64,000 nucleotides of DNA from Firmicutes bacterium ASF500 (GTDB lineage: Bacteria; Bacillota; Clostridia; Oscillospirales; Oscillospiraceae), in contig CP097573.1 in NCBI GenBank assembly GCA_000492175.2, positions 1,240,001 through 1,304,000 of the forward strand, given 5' to 3'. Shown one piece after another: positions 17,742 to 25,193 of this stretch. Position 1 is the first letter of the stretch. Each line of letters opens with the position of its first letter. Position numbers and translations under genes: made by a program. The notes beneath the pieces were generated by a model. That model had not been told where the DNA came from. It ran no database searches and worked only from the letters and a program-made list of their open reading frames with translations.

Positions 17742-18527
17742 TTACCCCACAATGGAGGCAAGAACATACCAGAATACCAGGAGGCCAAAAAGTACCAGGG
17801 GGGCAAAAATAACAGCAACGACGATCTTGGCGATCTTTTTCGCTTTCTTTGCCTTTGCCGTTGCCGCCGCTTTCTTCTCCGCCGCCTTTTTCTGTTCTGC
17901 CGCAAGCCGTTGGTCGCGCTCTGTTTTCAGTTCGTCCATATTCAGCGCGGCAAGCGCGGCGGCCTCTCTCTGGCATTTGTGGCAGTTCTTTTCGCTGTCG
18001 TGGTTTAGTACCCCACAAGCACACCGCCACAAATCCTGTTCCTGTTTGAACATACACTTACAATCGGCCCCGTACTTTACCCGGTACTGTTTCACCAGTT
18101 CGCCGTCTGGAAAAGCTTTTTCCAACGTAACAGGCGTGGAAAGTGGCTCCCACACTTCATTGGAGGCCGTCCAAATACTGTTGTCGGAAAATATAACCTC
18201 CGACACGGAAACAGCAAAGGAACGTGTAGCCGCCTCTTTGAGCATGACAGGGGTTTTCTGTCCAAAGTCAGCGTCTCGCGCCGCCGCCAGGTCTAAATAC
18301 TGATAGTCAACCGTTCCGCCGAGGGGTTTTCCCACTGTGTCAAAGGGAGTGAGTTTCACCGTTAATGCCTTGATTACTTTGTCTTGAATATTGCGGATTT
18401 TAAGCTGTGCCAATACCTTGCCCGTCTGATTGTCTTTCTGTAACGCTCCCGCCGCAATCACGACAGGAGCGCCCACAGAATACAGATTTTCAGGCAGGGC
18501 AAACAGTTTTGAATAGATTTCGTGCAT
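17742..18527 (-). CDS. Zinc-ribbon protein with C-terminal membrane segment, unknown function
   Basis: 261 residues. The first ~150 residues form a beta-rich region without a recognised name (VIKALTVKLTPFDTVGKPLG, FAVSVSEVIFSDNSIWTAS). Cysteines in ADCKCMF and LWRCACGVLNHDSEKNCHKC look like a zinc ribbon. A Lys/Ala/Glu-rich charged helix (about 195-235) leads to one transmembrane segment at the C-terminus (VVAVIFAPLVLFGLLVFWYV). It is probably tail-anchored with a cytoplasmic sensor domain. It is first read of three minus-strand genes facing the integrase. It is conserved-looking but its function cannot be given. Confidence 0.75.
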   Translation of the reverse strand: MHEIYSKLFALPENLYSVGAPVVIAAGALQKDNQTGKVLAQLKIRNIQDKVIKALTVKLTPFDTVGKPLGGTVDYQYLDLAAARDADFGQKTPVMLKEAATRSFAVSVSEVIFSDNSIWTASNEVWEPLSTPVTLEKAFPDGELVKQYRVKYGADCKCMFKQEQDLWRCACGVLNHDSEKNCHKCQREAAALAALNMDELKTERDQRLAAEQKKAAEKKAAATAKAKKAKKIAKIVVAVIFAPLVLFGLLVFWYVLASIVG

Positions 18528-18542
18528 TTTGTCCCTACCTCC

Positions 18543-18770
18543 TTACAGTTCGGGAAGTTCGTCCGCGCTGGGGGTGCTTTGCGTACCATGTCTGTCTGGC
18601 AGGGCAATTACCATTGAATAGCCAAACACCGCCATCCCAAAACACCACCAAAAATACTTCTTCTGCGGGTGGCCCTTCATCACCGCAATCTCATACATGG
18701 CTTTCGCGGCAAACCAATCAATCGCAATAATGATTGCAAGAACCAGCAGACCAGCAATAACAGATTCCAT
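18543..18770 (-). CDS. Small membrane protein, 75 residues
   Basis: Two predicted transmembrane helices (VIAGLLVLAIIIAIDWFAA and YFWWCFGMAVFGYSMVIAL) separated by a short basic loop (KGHPQKK), with an acidic soluble tail. It lies 15 bp upstream of the zinc-ribbon gene and is probably co-transcribed. Unknown function; the composition and coupling favour a real gene. Confidence 0.6.
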   Translation of the reverse strand: MESVIAGLLVLAIIIAIDWFAAKAMYEIAVMKGHPQKKYFWWCFGMAVFGYSMVIALPDRHGTQSTPSADELPEL

Positions 18771-18834
18771 AAGTAACTGTCCTTTCTTAACCCCGCATTT
18801 GACGGGTCAATTAGTTAGCCTTGAAAAGTGTACT

Positions 18835-19032
18835 TCACTTCACCACCTTGTCCTCCGCCCGGAGCATAGTCTCTTTCATGGCCTTGTCAAACTGGTCGCG
18901 GACATAATCCTCCGCTGTCCACTTTTTGTTAAAGCCGCCATCAGCAAGGACTTTGTTCATCCTGTCAAGCTGGGGAAAGAAGTTTTTGGGCAGAATGATA
19001 CGGCCCTTTTCTGTGTCGAGAATGATACGCAT
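18835..19032 (-). CDS. Small conserved-looking protein, 65 residues
   Basis: A short beta-hairpin start (MRIILDTEKGRIILPKNFF) is followed by two helices (WTAEDYVRDQFDKAMKETML). The start follows AGGAGGAAAAAACC. The upstream promoter has an (AT)9 run as its spacer. It resembles small helix-containing accessory proteins of integrative elements, but no family could be named. Confidence 0.65.
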   Translation of the reverse strand: MRIILDTEKGRIILPKNFFPQLDRMNKVLADGGFNKKWTAEDYVRDQFDKAMKETMLRAEDKVVK

Positions 19033-19094
19033 GGTTTTTTCCTCCTACTAATAAAAAATGTACGGTGCTGTGCAAATTACACAGCATTTCGTAC

Positions 19095-19126
19095 AATCTA
19101 TCATATATATATATATATATTGTCAA
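19095..19126 (-). promoter_or_regulatory. Minus-strand promoter with an (AT)9 repeat as spacer
   Basis: On the minus strand, TTGACA (19126-19121) is followed by 18 bases of alternating AT (19120-19103) and GATAGATT. Counting TATGAT (19105-19100) as -10 gives a 15-base spacer, so gaining one AT unit would give the ideal 17. The 65-residue gene starts about 65 bp downstream. Confidence 0.55.
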
Positions 19127-19229
19127 GTGTTTTTGCAAAATTTCTCAAAATTTTTTGTTTCCCGCCGAAAATTAGGTGATACACAGAGAAAACAGAGCCG
19201 CGCCGGATGAAAACGACTGAAATTCGCTT

Positions 19230-19299
19230 GATTTCACTATGTTTCCGCTCAATTTTGCAGGATTTCACCGTGAAACGCCATGATTTCACGCGATTTCAA
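19230..19299. repeat. Iteron-like cluster of GATTTCAC
   Basis: GATTTCAC at 19230, 19261 and 19282 and GATTTCAA at 19292, with inverted partial copies (GTGAAAC, GAAATTC) between them. At 19263 the sequence TTTCACCGTGAAA is an inverted repeat with an odd central base. The position 440 bp ahead of a primase-like gene suits a replication or partition site. Confidence 0.45.
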
Positions 19300-19633
19300 G
19301 CGAAATTCACTGGATTTTGCAAGTGCGCCGCCGTTTTCGGGTGGATTTCTCTCGTTTCCGCCGTGAACGTCCGCGTTCCCCGTGCTTTATCAGCGGTCGG
19401 GAAAATCCCCGGAAAAAGCCAGCATGGAAACGCAGAATTGAAAAATCCCGAAACCCTCCCCCCGGTGGCCTTGCGGCTGTCGGGGGCTTGCCGCTTTCCT
19501 GTACTCCCGCTCCACACGAAAAATTATGAGTGTGCAATTTTCCTCGAACGTGTATTTTCAAGGTTTGGTGTCTGCCTCTGAATTCGCTCGAATTGTTCAG
19601 ATTATCAAGGAATTTACTCATTATCTCGTTCCT

Positions 19634-19662
19634 TTGCGAGTAAAAAATTTTTGATGTATAAT
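19634..19662 (+). promoter_or_regulatory. Promoter of the primase-like gene
   Basis: TTGCGA, 17 bases, TATAAT, about 75 bp before the ATG. Confidence 0.65.
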
Positions 19663-19736
19663 ATATTTAGAAAGTGAGGGAGAGGAAAAAATCTCTCGAA
19701 ACGCTTTTAAAAAATGATGAAAAGGAGATTTTTCAC

Positions 19737-20132
19737 ATGGATGAATTATCCACAAATAAAGCCCAATACAATAACTGTTTCGTGCTGGGTTGCAAGTGCA
19801 AAACTGAGGGCGGCACGATTGGGAAATTGCCTGCGTACATCGACAAATACGGCTATGCCGCGAAGCTGTTTGACGGCAAGGATGGCCGCTTGCGCCGTTT
19901 CTATGAACTGTCTTATGAGCAGGCTTGCCGAACGCTCGACCATTATCTGAAAAGTCCCAAAAGGGAAAAGGGGGCTGAAAGTCTGCGTGTCAGCTTGTAC
20001 CTTGATAACGCGATGTATGGCAATCTGTACGTTTTCGTGATTGACTTTGACAGTTTCGACGAAAACAGCGGCTTTTTCACCAGAGCAAAAGAACTTGCCG
20101 ATAAAGTTACGCGGTCACAGGGAGGTGGATAG
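19737..20132 (+). pseudogene. Truncated replication primase-like gene (AEP type suspected)
   Basis: About 130 residues from an ATG behind AAAAGGAG. The conserved-looking region is VSLYLDNAMYGNLYVFVIDF followed by DSFDENSGFF. The hydrophobic-D-x-D pattern FVIDFD fits the metal-binding motif of archaeo-eukaryotic-type primases found in plasmid and ICE replication proteins, which are several hundred residues long. The gene stops soon after that motif, where the sequence changes abruptly into the tail of an integrase gene on the other strand. It is therefore a 3'-truncated gene at a recombination scar. Family assignment rests on one motif and is tentative. Confidence 0.6.
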
Positions 20133-20302
20133 GCATCGATGTTCTGGTGGAGCTTGGTGGTCAACTCTTTCTGGGTGTCGGCGTAGACGTATCGGAAGAT
20201 GGAGCTACCGTTTTCCTTGTGGCCCACCACGATACGGCCCTCCCAGCGCCCGTCATCCCGCTTACGCACCATACCGTCGCCGGACGGTCTGCGTTTTGCC
20301 AT
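20127..20302 (-). pseudogene. 5' fragment of a tyrosine integrase gene
   Basis: The start ATG at 20302 follows GGAGGTGAATAACAG and encodes MAKRRPSGDGMVRKRDDGRW and YVYADTQKELTTKLHQNID, the typical N-terminal AP2-like arm-binding part of ICE/IME integrases. After AY (about 20127) the reading turns into antisense of the primase-like gene. The core-binding and catalytic domains are gone, so this mobilizable element cannot excise with its own integrase. The junction base is uncertain by about ten. Confidence 0.75.
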
Positions 20303-20305
20303 CTG

Positions 20306-20602
20306 TTATTCACCTCCAGTCCGAATATCACCGTCGTTTTCATCCATGCACTCCGCCATGATCCTGACACCCAGCCGGAAGCCCAGGATGAAATTTTCAG
20401 TTGCCGTGATACTGTTGATCTCATGCTGTGACCGGATGAGTTTTGTGAGAGCCTCTTGCCCAGTTTCCCCGAGCTGCTCCATGAGTTGTTTTTCACAGCT
20501 GGCGGCACGAGCTACCGCTTTTTCCATCTCTGAGCCGGGGGTCATCCTCTGCTCATTGGGTGTGATGTTGCCGTAGTAGAGATCTTCCAGGGTTTTTCTC
20601 AT
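20306..20602 (-). CDS. DUF6809-like small protein
   Basis: 98 residues from the ATG at 20602, behind GGAGGTTGGTTGAA; a longer upstream frame lacks support. The sequence opens MRKTLEDLYYGNITPNEQ and contains a long helix pair (EKAVARAASCEKQLMEQLGE, ALTKLIRSQHEINSITATE). I recall the LYYGxIxPxE opening from DUF6809 proteins of Firmicute mobile elements; the family name is from memory. It lies between the relaxase and integrase genes. Function unknown. Confidence 0.65.
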   Translation of the reverse strand: MRKTLEDLYYGNITPNEQRMTPGSEMEKAVARAASCEKQLMEQLGETGQEALTKLIRSQHEINSITATENFILGFRLGVRIMAECMDENDGDIRTGGE

Positions 20603-20728
20603 TTCAACCAACCTCCTTTGTAGCAACACACAATACCCTAACTGCACTTGAATAGCCATCCCTGTTGAGCAGAGTTATCAGAAATTTAATAGGTTGCTCT
20701 TCATTGTAGACGGTAGCGCAATCGACGA

Positions 20729-22474
20729 CTATCCCATCGCCATCGTCTGGCTCTGGACCTGCTCCTCGTGGTCATCCGCCTTGTGACCCATAGCGACCTT
20801 CTTCTCTCTGAGCTGCGCCAGCCGCTTTCGGTCGATTTGGATTCCGCCGGGGATGGAGAGCGGTGGTACCTGGTCCTGAAAAATATGGCCCATGTGATGA
20901 AGCAGTCGAGTGACCGACAGCATGACCGAGGGAGGCTTCAGACTGTTCCAGCGGTCCAGGAAAAACTGAGCGTATTCGTTGCCCTGCGCGGCGGACTGTG
21001 AGAACCAGTAGTGGGCCTGCGTCTGATTTTGCCTGTCCAGATACAGCTTACCGAGAGCGTATTGGGCAAACTGGTTTCCGGTCTTGGCTGACTGGGTGAG
21101 GTACTCCTGTGCTTTGGCGGAGTCTCTCTCCACGATCTCACCCTTGAGATACTCTTTGCCCAGACGGTAGGCGGCGCAGTCACTCCCATGGTGGGCGGCA
21201 TACTCTAACCATTGGATTCCCAACTCGGCGTCGTGCACTTCCGCATCGTCGGTGAGGTACAGTTTACCCAGAGCGTACTGCGCTGGCACATGACCCTGAC
21301 GGGCCGACTGGTCGAACCAGTATTGGGATTCGACACTATCTGGAATCAGAACCGGGCCATCCCGGTAGAGTCTGCCAACAAGATACTGCGCGTCAGAATT
21401 ACCCTTTTTGGCCATGCCCAAGAGTTGAGCTGCCGCTTCATCCCTGTCACCCATCAGGGCGGTGTCATCCTGTGTAACCATCCATAGCTCCCAACAGTCG
21501 TGTGATAGGTCGGAGGTGAGTTCCTGCTTCTCCATCTCCTCATCCTCGAAAGCGACTTTGCCCATGCGGATGTTCTCTGCTTCCTGAATGACCGCGTTCT
21601 TGATGGAACGGAAATCCTTCTGTTGAGACAGCGGTGGACGTTGGCGCTCTCGCTCGGAATAGAAATCCTTGATCTGACATTGGAGTTCCCACCACATTTG
21701 ATAGCACTCGTTGATAGCAGGCAATTGTTCCAGCTTGTCAACGATTTCGTCTACGGTTTTCTTCACGGCTTTGGGGAGGTAGCCGTAGGTTTTCTTACCT
21801 GTCACTGTTTCCAACTGAGCGGCCAGTGTTACCATCAACGACTCCACTTCAGGGTGGTTGCCGAGGTTGATCTGCATTTCCTGCGCCAGGGCTTTCATTT
21901 CTTCTCTGGCCCTGCGCACCAGTTCATCTCTGGAGGAAGACTTCTGCTCGTAGGTGTGGAGCATCTCCTGCTTGAAAATGTCGTTGGTCAGCGCGGACTT
22001 GATTTTGCGGATGCCATCCTTGGAGAGGTACGCCTGTCCCAGCTTCACTGACCACGCCATCATGTGGATATGGGGGTGGCCGCCCTCGTCGTGGAAGGCG
22101 GCGTACCAGCGAAAGTCGCCGGGCGGGATATTCATCGCGGCGGCGATTTGGTTGCGGTGAGCTCGGATCAGGTTGCGCCACTGCGCGGCGTGATTATACC
22201 CCAGCCGCTCGGCATCCTCCCGCTTGAGGGAAATGACGTGTGTCCAGATGTTGCCGGGGTACTCGTTCAGTTCTTTCACGGCGGCGTCCATATCCACTCG
22301 GTCATCGTCACCGAAGAGACCGTGGGAGCGAGGCCGCTCCGCCATGTACTCCATGTAGCCGGCGGGCAGCAGCTCCACGCCCTCGCGGGTGCCGATGTAC
22401 TTCAGGTAACCTCCCGGACCACCACCAACGCCGCCGCCCTTGATGTAGGGGCTCTTAACGATCAGCCTGGCCAC
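20729..22474 (-). CDS. MobP-type relaxase fused to Sel1-like repeats
   Basis: 581 residues. The N-terminal ~190 residues are a relaxase: a glycine-rich start, the triad His133-x-His135-x-His137 in GGHPHIHMMAW for the metal, and a candidate Tyr23 or Tyr26 in GGYLKYIGTREG for the nick. A helical linker follows. From about residue 345 to 530 there are five Sel1/TPR-like units (AAQLLGMAKKGNSDAQYLVG, YWFDQSARQGHVPAQYALGK, WLEYAAHHGSDCAAYRLGKE and others), normally protein-protein interaction scaffolds. It should nick the element's oriT and pilot the strand through another element's secretion system. The start overlaps the stop of the MobC-like gene by 13 bp. Confidence 0.88.
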   Translation of the reverse strand: MARLIVKSPYIKGGGVGGGPGGYLKYIGTREGVELLPAGYMEYMAERPRSHGLFGDDDRVDMDAAVKELNEYPGNIWTHVISLKREDAERLGYNHAAQWRNLIRAHRNQIAAAMNIPPGDFRWYAAFHDEGGHPHIHMMAWSVKLGQAYLSKDGIRKIKSALTNDIFKQEMLHTYEQKSSSRDELVRRAREEMKALAQEMQINLGNHPEVESLMVTLAAQLETVTGKKTYGYLPKAVKKTVDEIVDKLEQLPAINECYQMWWELQCQIKDFYSERERQRPPLSQQKDFRSIKNAVIQEAENIRMGKVAFEDEEMEKQELTSDLSHDCWELWMVTQDDTALMGDRDEAAAQLLGMAKKGNSDAQYLVGRLYRDGPVLIPDSVESQYWFDQSARQGHVPAQYALGKLYLTDDAEVHDAELGIQWLEYAAHHGSDCAAYRLGKEYLKGEIVERDSAKAQEYLTQSAKTGNQFAQYALGKLYLDRQNQTQAHYWFSQSAAQGNEYAQFFLDRWNSLKPPSVMLSVTRLLHHMGHIFQDQVPPLSIPGGIQIDRKRLAQLREKKVAMGHKADDHEEQVQSQTMAMG

Positions 22475-22893
22475 TGGTCATCACCTGCTCCATCGTCCAG
22501 TTGCTCCCTGGCTTTTTGTTCGAAGGTCAGCAGACCGTTGGTGGCCTTCACATTCTTCACACTGTCTGAGCGCAGCTTCCGCAGGTAGTCCGCATCCAAC
22601 TGAATGCAGTCGAGGACGGCGCTTATGCCCATGTCCATCTCTACAGCCAGCTTGTAGAAAAGCCGGGCCAGTCTGTCCTCGAACATTCCCAGCCGTCCGT
22701 CGATAGCGGACTGAATCGCCGTCGGTAGAATGCCGTTCACCTGTCCGGCCAGGAAATCGGCGTAGAAATTCACCGCTTTCACCACGAACTCGTTGCGGCT
22801 CTGACAGTCATCTTGTTTGTACCAGCTCTCAATTTTCCACCGGGTCACATCATCCAGACGCAGCGGAAAACGGTTGTCATTCTTGCTATCCAT
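22462..22893 (-). CDS. MobC-like relaxosome accessory protein
   Basis: 143 residues from the ATG at 22893 behind GGGAGG. It begins with a ribbon-helix-helix-like region (FPLRLDDVTRWKIESWY, QSRNEFVVKAVNFYADFL), as in proteins that bind oriT with the relaxase, followed by two more helices. Overlap with the relaxase start implies translational coupling. The upstream frame extension to 23103 is rejected because no ribosome site supports it. A 216-bp gap to the next gene may hold the oriT; no clear repeat was seen. Confidence 0.75.
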   Translation of the reverse strand: MDSKNDNRFPLRLDDVTRWKIESWYKQDDCQSRNEFVVKAVNFYADFLAGQVNGILPTAIQSAIDGRLGMFEDRLARLFYKLAVEMDMGISAVLDCIQLDADYLRKLRSDSVKNVKATNGLLTFEQKAREQLDDGAGDDQWPG

Positions 22894-23109
22894 CAAAATC
22901 CCTCCTTTTTTGCCCAAAGACATCGCCTCAATCCCTTGCGGCAACTGGGTTTGGCCTGTGGGTGACCTCAATTTGTGTTTTCCTCTTTGCGCATGACCCC
23001 ACTTCCGTCCCCCGTAAACTGCCCGCACTGCGGGCAGAAGTGAGCAGCGGGGCGGCGCAAGACGCCACGCTTTTATCCTGCTTCTTTCCGTCCCCTCGTA
23101 CACTGGCGT

Positions 23110-23865
23110 TCAACTGGTGCACAGCAGCTTGCACTGTTGGGGCGGGTCAGGTGCTGCCGGAGCGGAGCCCGGGGCACACAGGGCCGCTCTGGGGTGACAG
23201 CGGTCGTATTCCGCTTGCTGTCGGAGGACACGTCCGCGCTCTGCATCCAACTCCAGTTGATGTAGCTGCCGCTGATGGAACGCATCCATCGCCGCCCGCA
23301 CAGGCAGGATGGTGTAGAGGTTGTTGCCCTTCCACTTCATTCCGCGCTTGTCGAAGTAGCTGCTGGGCTCCACAGTGATCAGTCCCATCTCCAAGAGGGT
23401 ACTGATACTTTTCATTGCGGTGTTCTTAGAGACTCCGGTCGCCGCAGAGATAGTGTTGTAGCTTGGGTGGCAAGTGTGCGTCCGGCGATCCTCGATTAGC
23501 AACAGATAGGCGTAGACCAGAAACGCAGAGGGTGAGAGATTCAGCAGAAACACCTCGTTGGGCAGAGTGAAAAATTTTTCGCTGGTGATGCACTGAACGT
23601 CCAGCGCAAGAGACCGTTCAGCCGTAACGAGTTCTTTGTCAACCAGAGCCTCCAGATATTTTTTCACTGTACTTGCCGTCATGTGGACGCCTGCTGCGAT
23701 TACCTCCGGAGTGAGTGCGCTGGGAGCGCGGCGATAGCAGAGGTAGGAAAAAATTGTGAATTCAACCGGCTTGAGTTTGTACTCCCACACTGCGTTGGGT
23801 ACGGCGAAACGATAGTGCCGCGGGTTACGGCGAGGCCACCCGATAGGCGTTGCTCGCCGCCTCAT
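23110..23865 (-). CDS. Winged-helix replication-initiator-like protein
   Basis: 251 residues from the ATG at 23865 behind GGAGGG. Two helix-turn-helix segments are visible: residues ~30-85 (EFTIFSYLCYRRAPSALTPE, MTASTVKKYLEALVDKELVT) and ~105-165 (ISAATGVSKNTAMKSISTLL followed by EMGLITVEP). The rest is a charged, proline-rich tail. The architecture is that of plasmid/IME replication or copy-control proteins. It overlaps the excisionase-like gene by 4 bp. It could equally be a transcriptional regulator of the mobilization operon. Confidence 0.7.
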   Translation of the reverse strand: MRRRATPIGWPRRNPRHYRFAVPNAVWEYKLKPVEFTIFSYLCYRRAPSALTPEVIAAGVHMTASTVKKYLEALVDKELVTAERSLALDVQCITSEKFFTLPNEVFLLNLSPSAFLVYAYLLLIEDRRTHTCHPSYNTISAATGVSKNTAMKSISTLLEMGLITVEPSSYFDKRGMKWKGNNLYTILPVRAAMDAFHQRQLHQLELDAERGRVLRQQAEYDRCHPRAALCAPGSAPAAPDPPQQCKLLCTS

Positions 23866-24077
23866 AGCTGCGACCCTCCAGTCGTGTTCTGCTCCACCCA
23901 CTGGATGAACTTCTCCTTGGGCACCACCATCCTGTTGCCGATTTTCAGCACCGGGAAACCCGATTTATGCATCAGCTCGTAGCCACTGGATGGTGATACG
24001 CCCAACACCTTCGCCACCAGTTCCGCATTGAGGAACAGCGGCAGTTCACTGTAGTCTTTGAATTGAGATATTTTCAT
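23862..24077 (-). CDS. Excisionase-like MerR-type helix-turn-helix protein
   Basis: 71 residues from an ATG after AAGAAAGGAAACAAA. The core LFLNAELVAKVLGVSPSSGY ... LKIGNRMVVPKEKFIQWV is the classic winged-helix DNA-binding domain of excisionases and small integrase-directionality factors. It is first in the minus-strand operon, overlapping the next gene (ATGA). With the element's own integrase truncated it may now control only transcription. Confidence 0.85.
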   Translation of the reverse strand: MKISQFKDYSELPLFLNAELVAKVLGVSPSSGYELMHKSGFPVLKIGNRMVVPKEKFIQWVEQNTTGGSQL

Positions 24078-24257
24078 TTTGTTTCCTTTCTGTAATTTTG
24101 TTGTTGGCCACGCACCGTACACCTTCCTGCCCCAGGTTTTCTGCGGCGTTCTCACCCTGTTGGCACGCTTGCTCCGCTACGGAGGTCTTGGCGCTGCTTA
24201 TCTCAGGGAGTATGAACTCCGGTGGTGGGTATTCAGTTGTTGAGGTGCAGATGGTAG

Positions 24258-24286
24258 TTGACTATTCCTTTCGGATGTGATATAGT
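24258..24286 (+). promoter_or_regulatory. Promoter of the DUF6076-like gene
   Basis: TTGACT, 17 bases, TATAGT, 95 bp before the start codon. ATAGTCTA at the -10 recurs at about 24351, a possible operator pair. It lies in the ~300-bp divergent gap between the excisionase operon and this gene. Confidence 0.6.
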
Positions 24287-24380
24287 CTACTCACAGATGC
24301 GGCTATCGTAACACAGTAGAGCAATATTGTCAATAGATAAAAATAAAATAATAGTCTATTTTGCGAGAGGAGAAATTCGG

Positions 24381-25136
24381 ATGGATTTTCCAAAACTGAC
24401 TTTCCCGCTGAATGTGGACTTTGGTGATACAGAATATTGGGTTGGAGACCAGGGCCCATTTAAGTACGGCGCTGCGGTGACTGCGTTTTTCATCGGAGAG
24501 GATATTGGGCCTGTCTCCAACGACGGCATTCCTTTGATGCATGAGCTGGAGCATCAGCTCCAGACCTTCGGCAGTCATCTCCAGCCCTATGTGAGAGAAC
24601 GTGCGATAGATTCAGACTCCTTTTTCTATCCCGAGGAGCAGTCCGTCAGCAATTCCATGTGCTTTGCCTTTCATGTTACAGGAACGAATACCGGAATTAT
24701 GGCCGAGCGGTACACTTTTTCTTCTCTGCATGACTTCCTCTACATGGAGTTGGGTAAGGCAATCCTTCGTGGCAACGCGCCCCGGCAGTGCCGTCTGTGC
24801 GGACGATGGTTCCTTCATGAGCAGGGAGACCGGGCGATGTACTGCGAGCGCATTGCGCCCGGCGAGGAGAGCAAGACCTGCCGGGAGGCAGGGGCGCGGG
24901 TGGTCTTTGAAAAGAAGATTCAGGACGAGGAAACCTGGAAGCTCTACAAACGGGCGTACAAAAAATACTACGCCCGCTATATGAAGGGGAATATGAGTGA
25001 GGCGGACTTCAAGGCTTGGGCAACACAGGCGGCGGCTGACCGGGATGCCGCGATCGAGCAGATCACGCCGGAGATCGACGCGGCGCTGAAAGCACAGATC
25101 ATTGAGCAGCTACGAGAGAAACTGAACCGTCAGTGA
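24381..25136 (+). CDS. DUF6076-like protein with a cysteine cluster
   Basis: 251 residues from an ATG after GAGAGGAG. The N-terminal 140 residues have no recognisable fold. Cys residues in CRLCGRWFLHEQGDRAMYC and KTCREAG resemble the treble-clef or CGNR-like zinc finger of DUF6076 proteins found in Clostridia; the name is from memory. The C-terminus is helical (YKRAYKKYYARYMKGNMSEA). It sits at the right end of the mobilizable element with its own promoter and is likely accessory cargo. Unknown function. Confidence 0.65.
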   Translation: MDFPKLTFPLNVDFGDTEYWVGDQGPFKYGAAVTAFFIGEDIGPVSNDGIPLMHELEHQLQTFGSHLQPYVRERAIDSDSFFYPEEQSVSNSMCFAFHVTGTNTGIMAERYTFSSLHDFLYMELGKAILRGNAPRQCRLCGRWFLHEQGDRAMYCERIAPGEESKTCREAGARVVFEKKIQDEETWKLYKRAYKKYYARYMKGNMSEADFKAWATQAAADRDAAIEQITPEIDAALKAQIIEQLREKLNRQ

Positions 25137-25193
25137 GCGGGGCCCTATCTTTGTAGACACAGGTGCAGTTTATTTTGGTAAGGAGGATTTGAC

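Larger units (their letters stand above)
19033..19736. other. Gene-free control region of the disrupted element
   Basis: Holds the (AT)9 promoter, the iteron-like GATTTCAC cluster (19230-19299), a GC-rich stretch without visible genes (19320-19520) and the promoter of the primase-like gene at 19634-19662. Confidence 0.5.
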
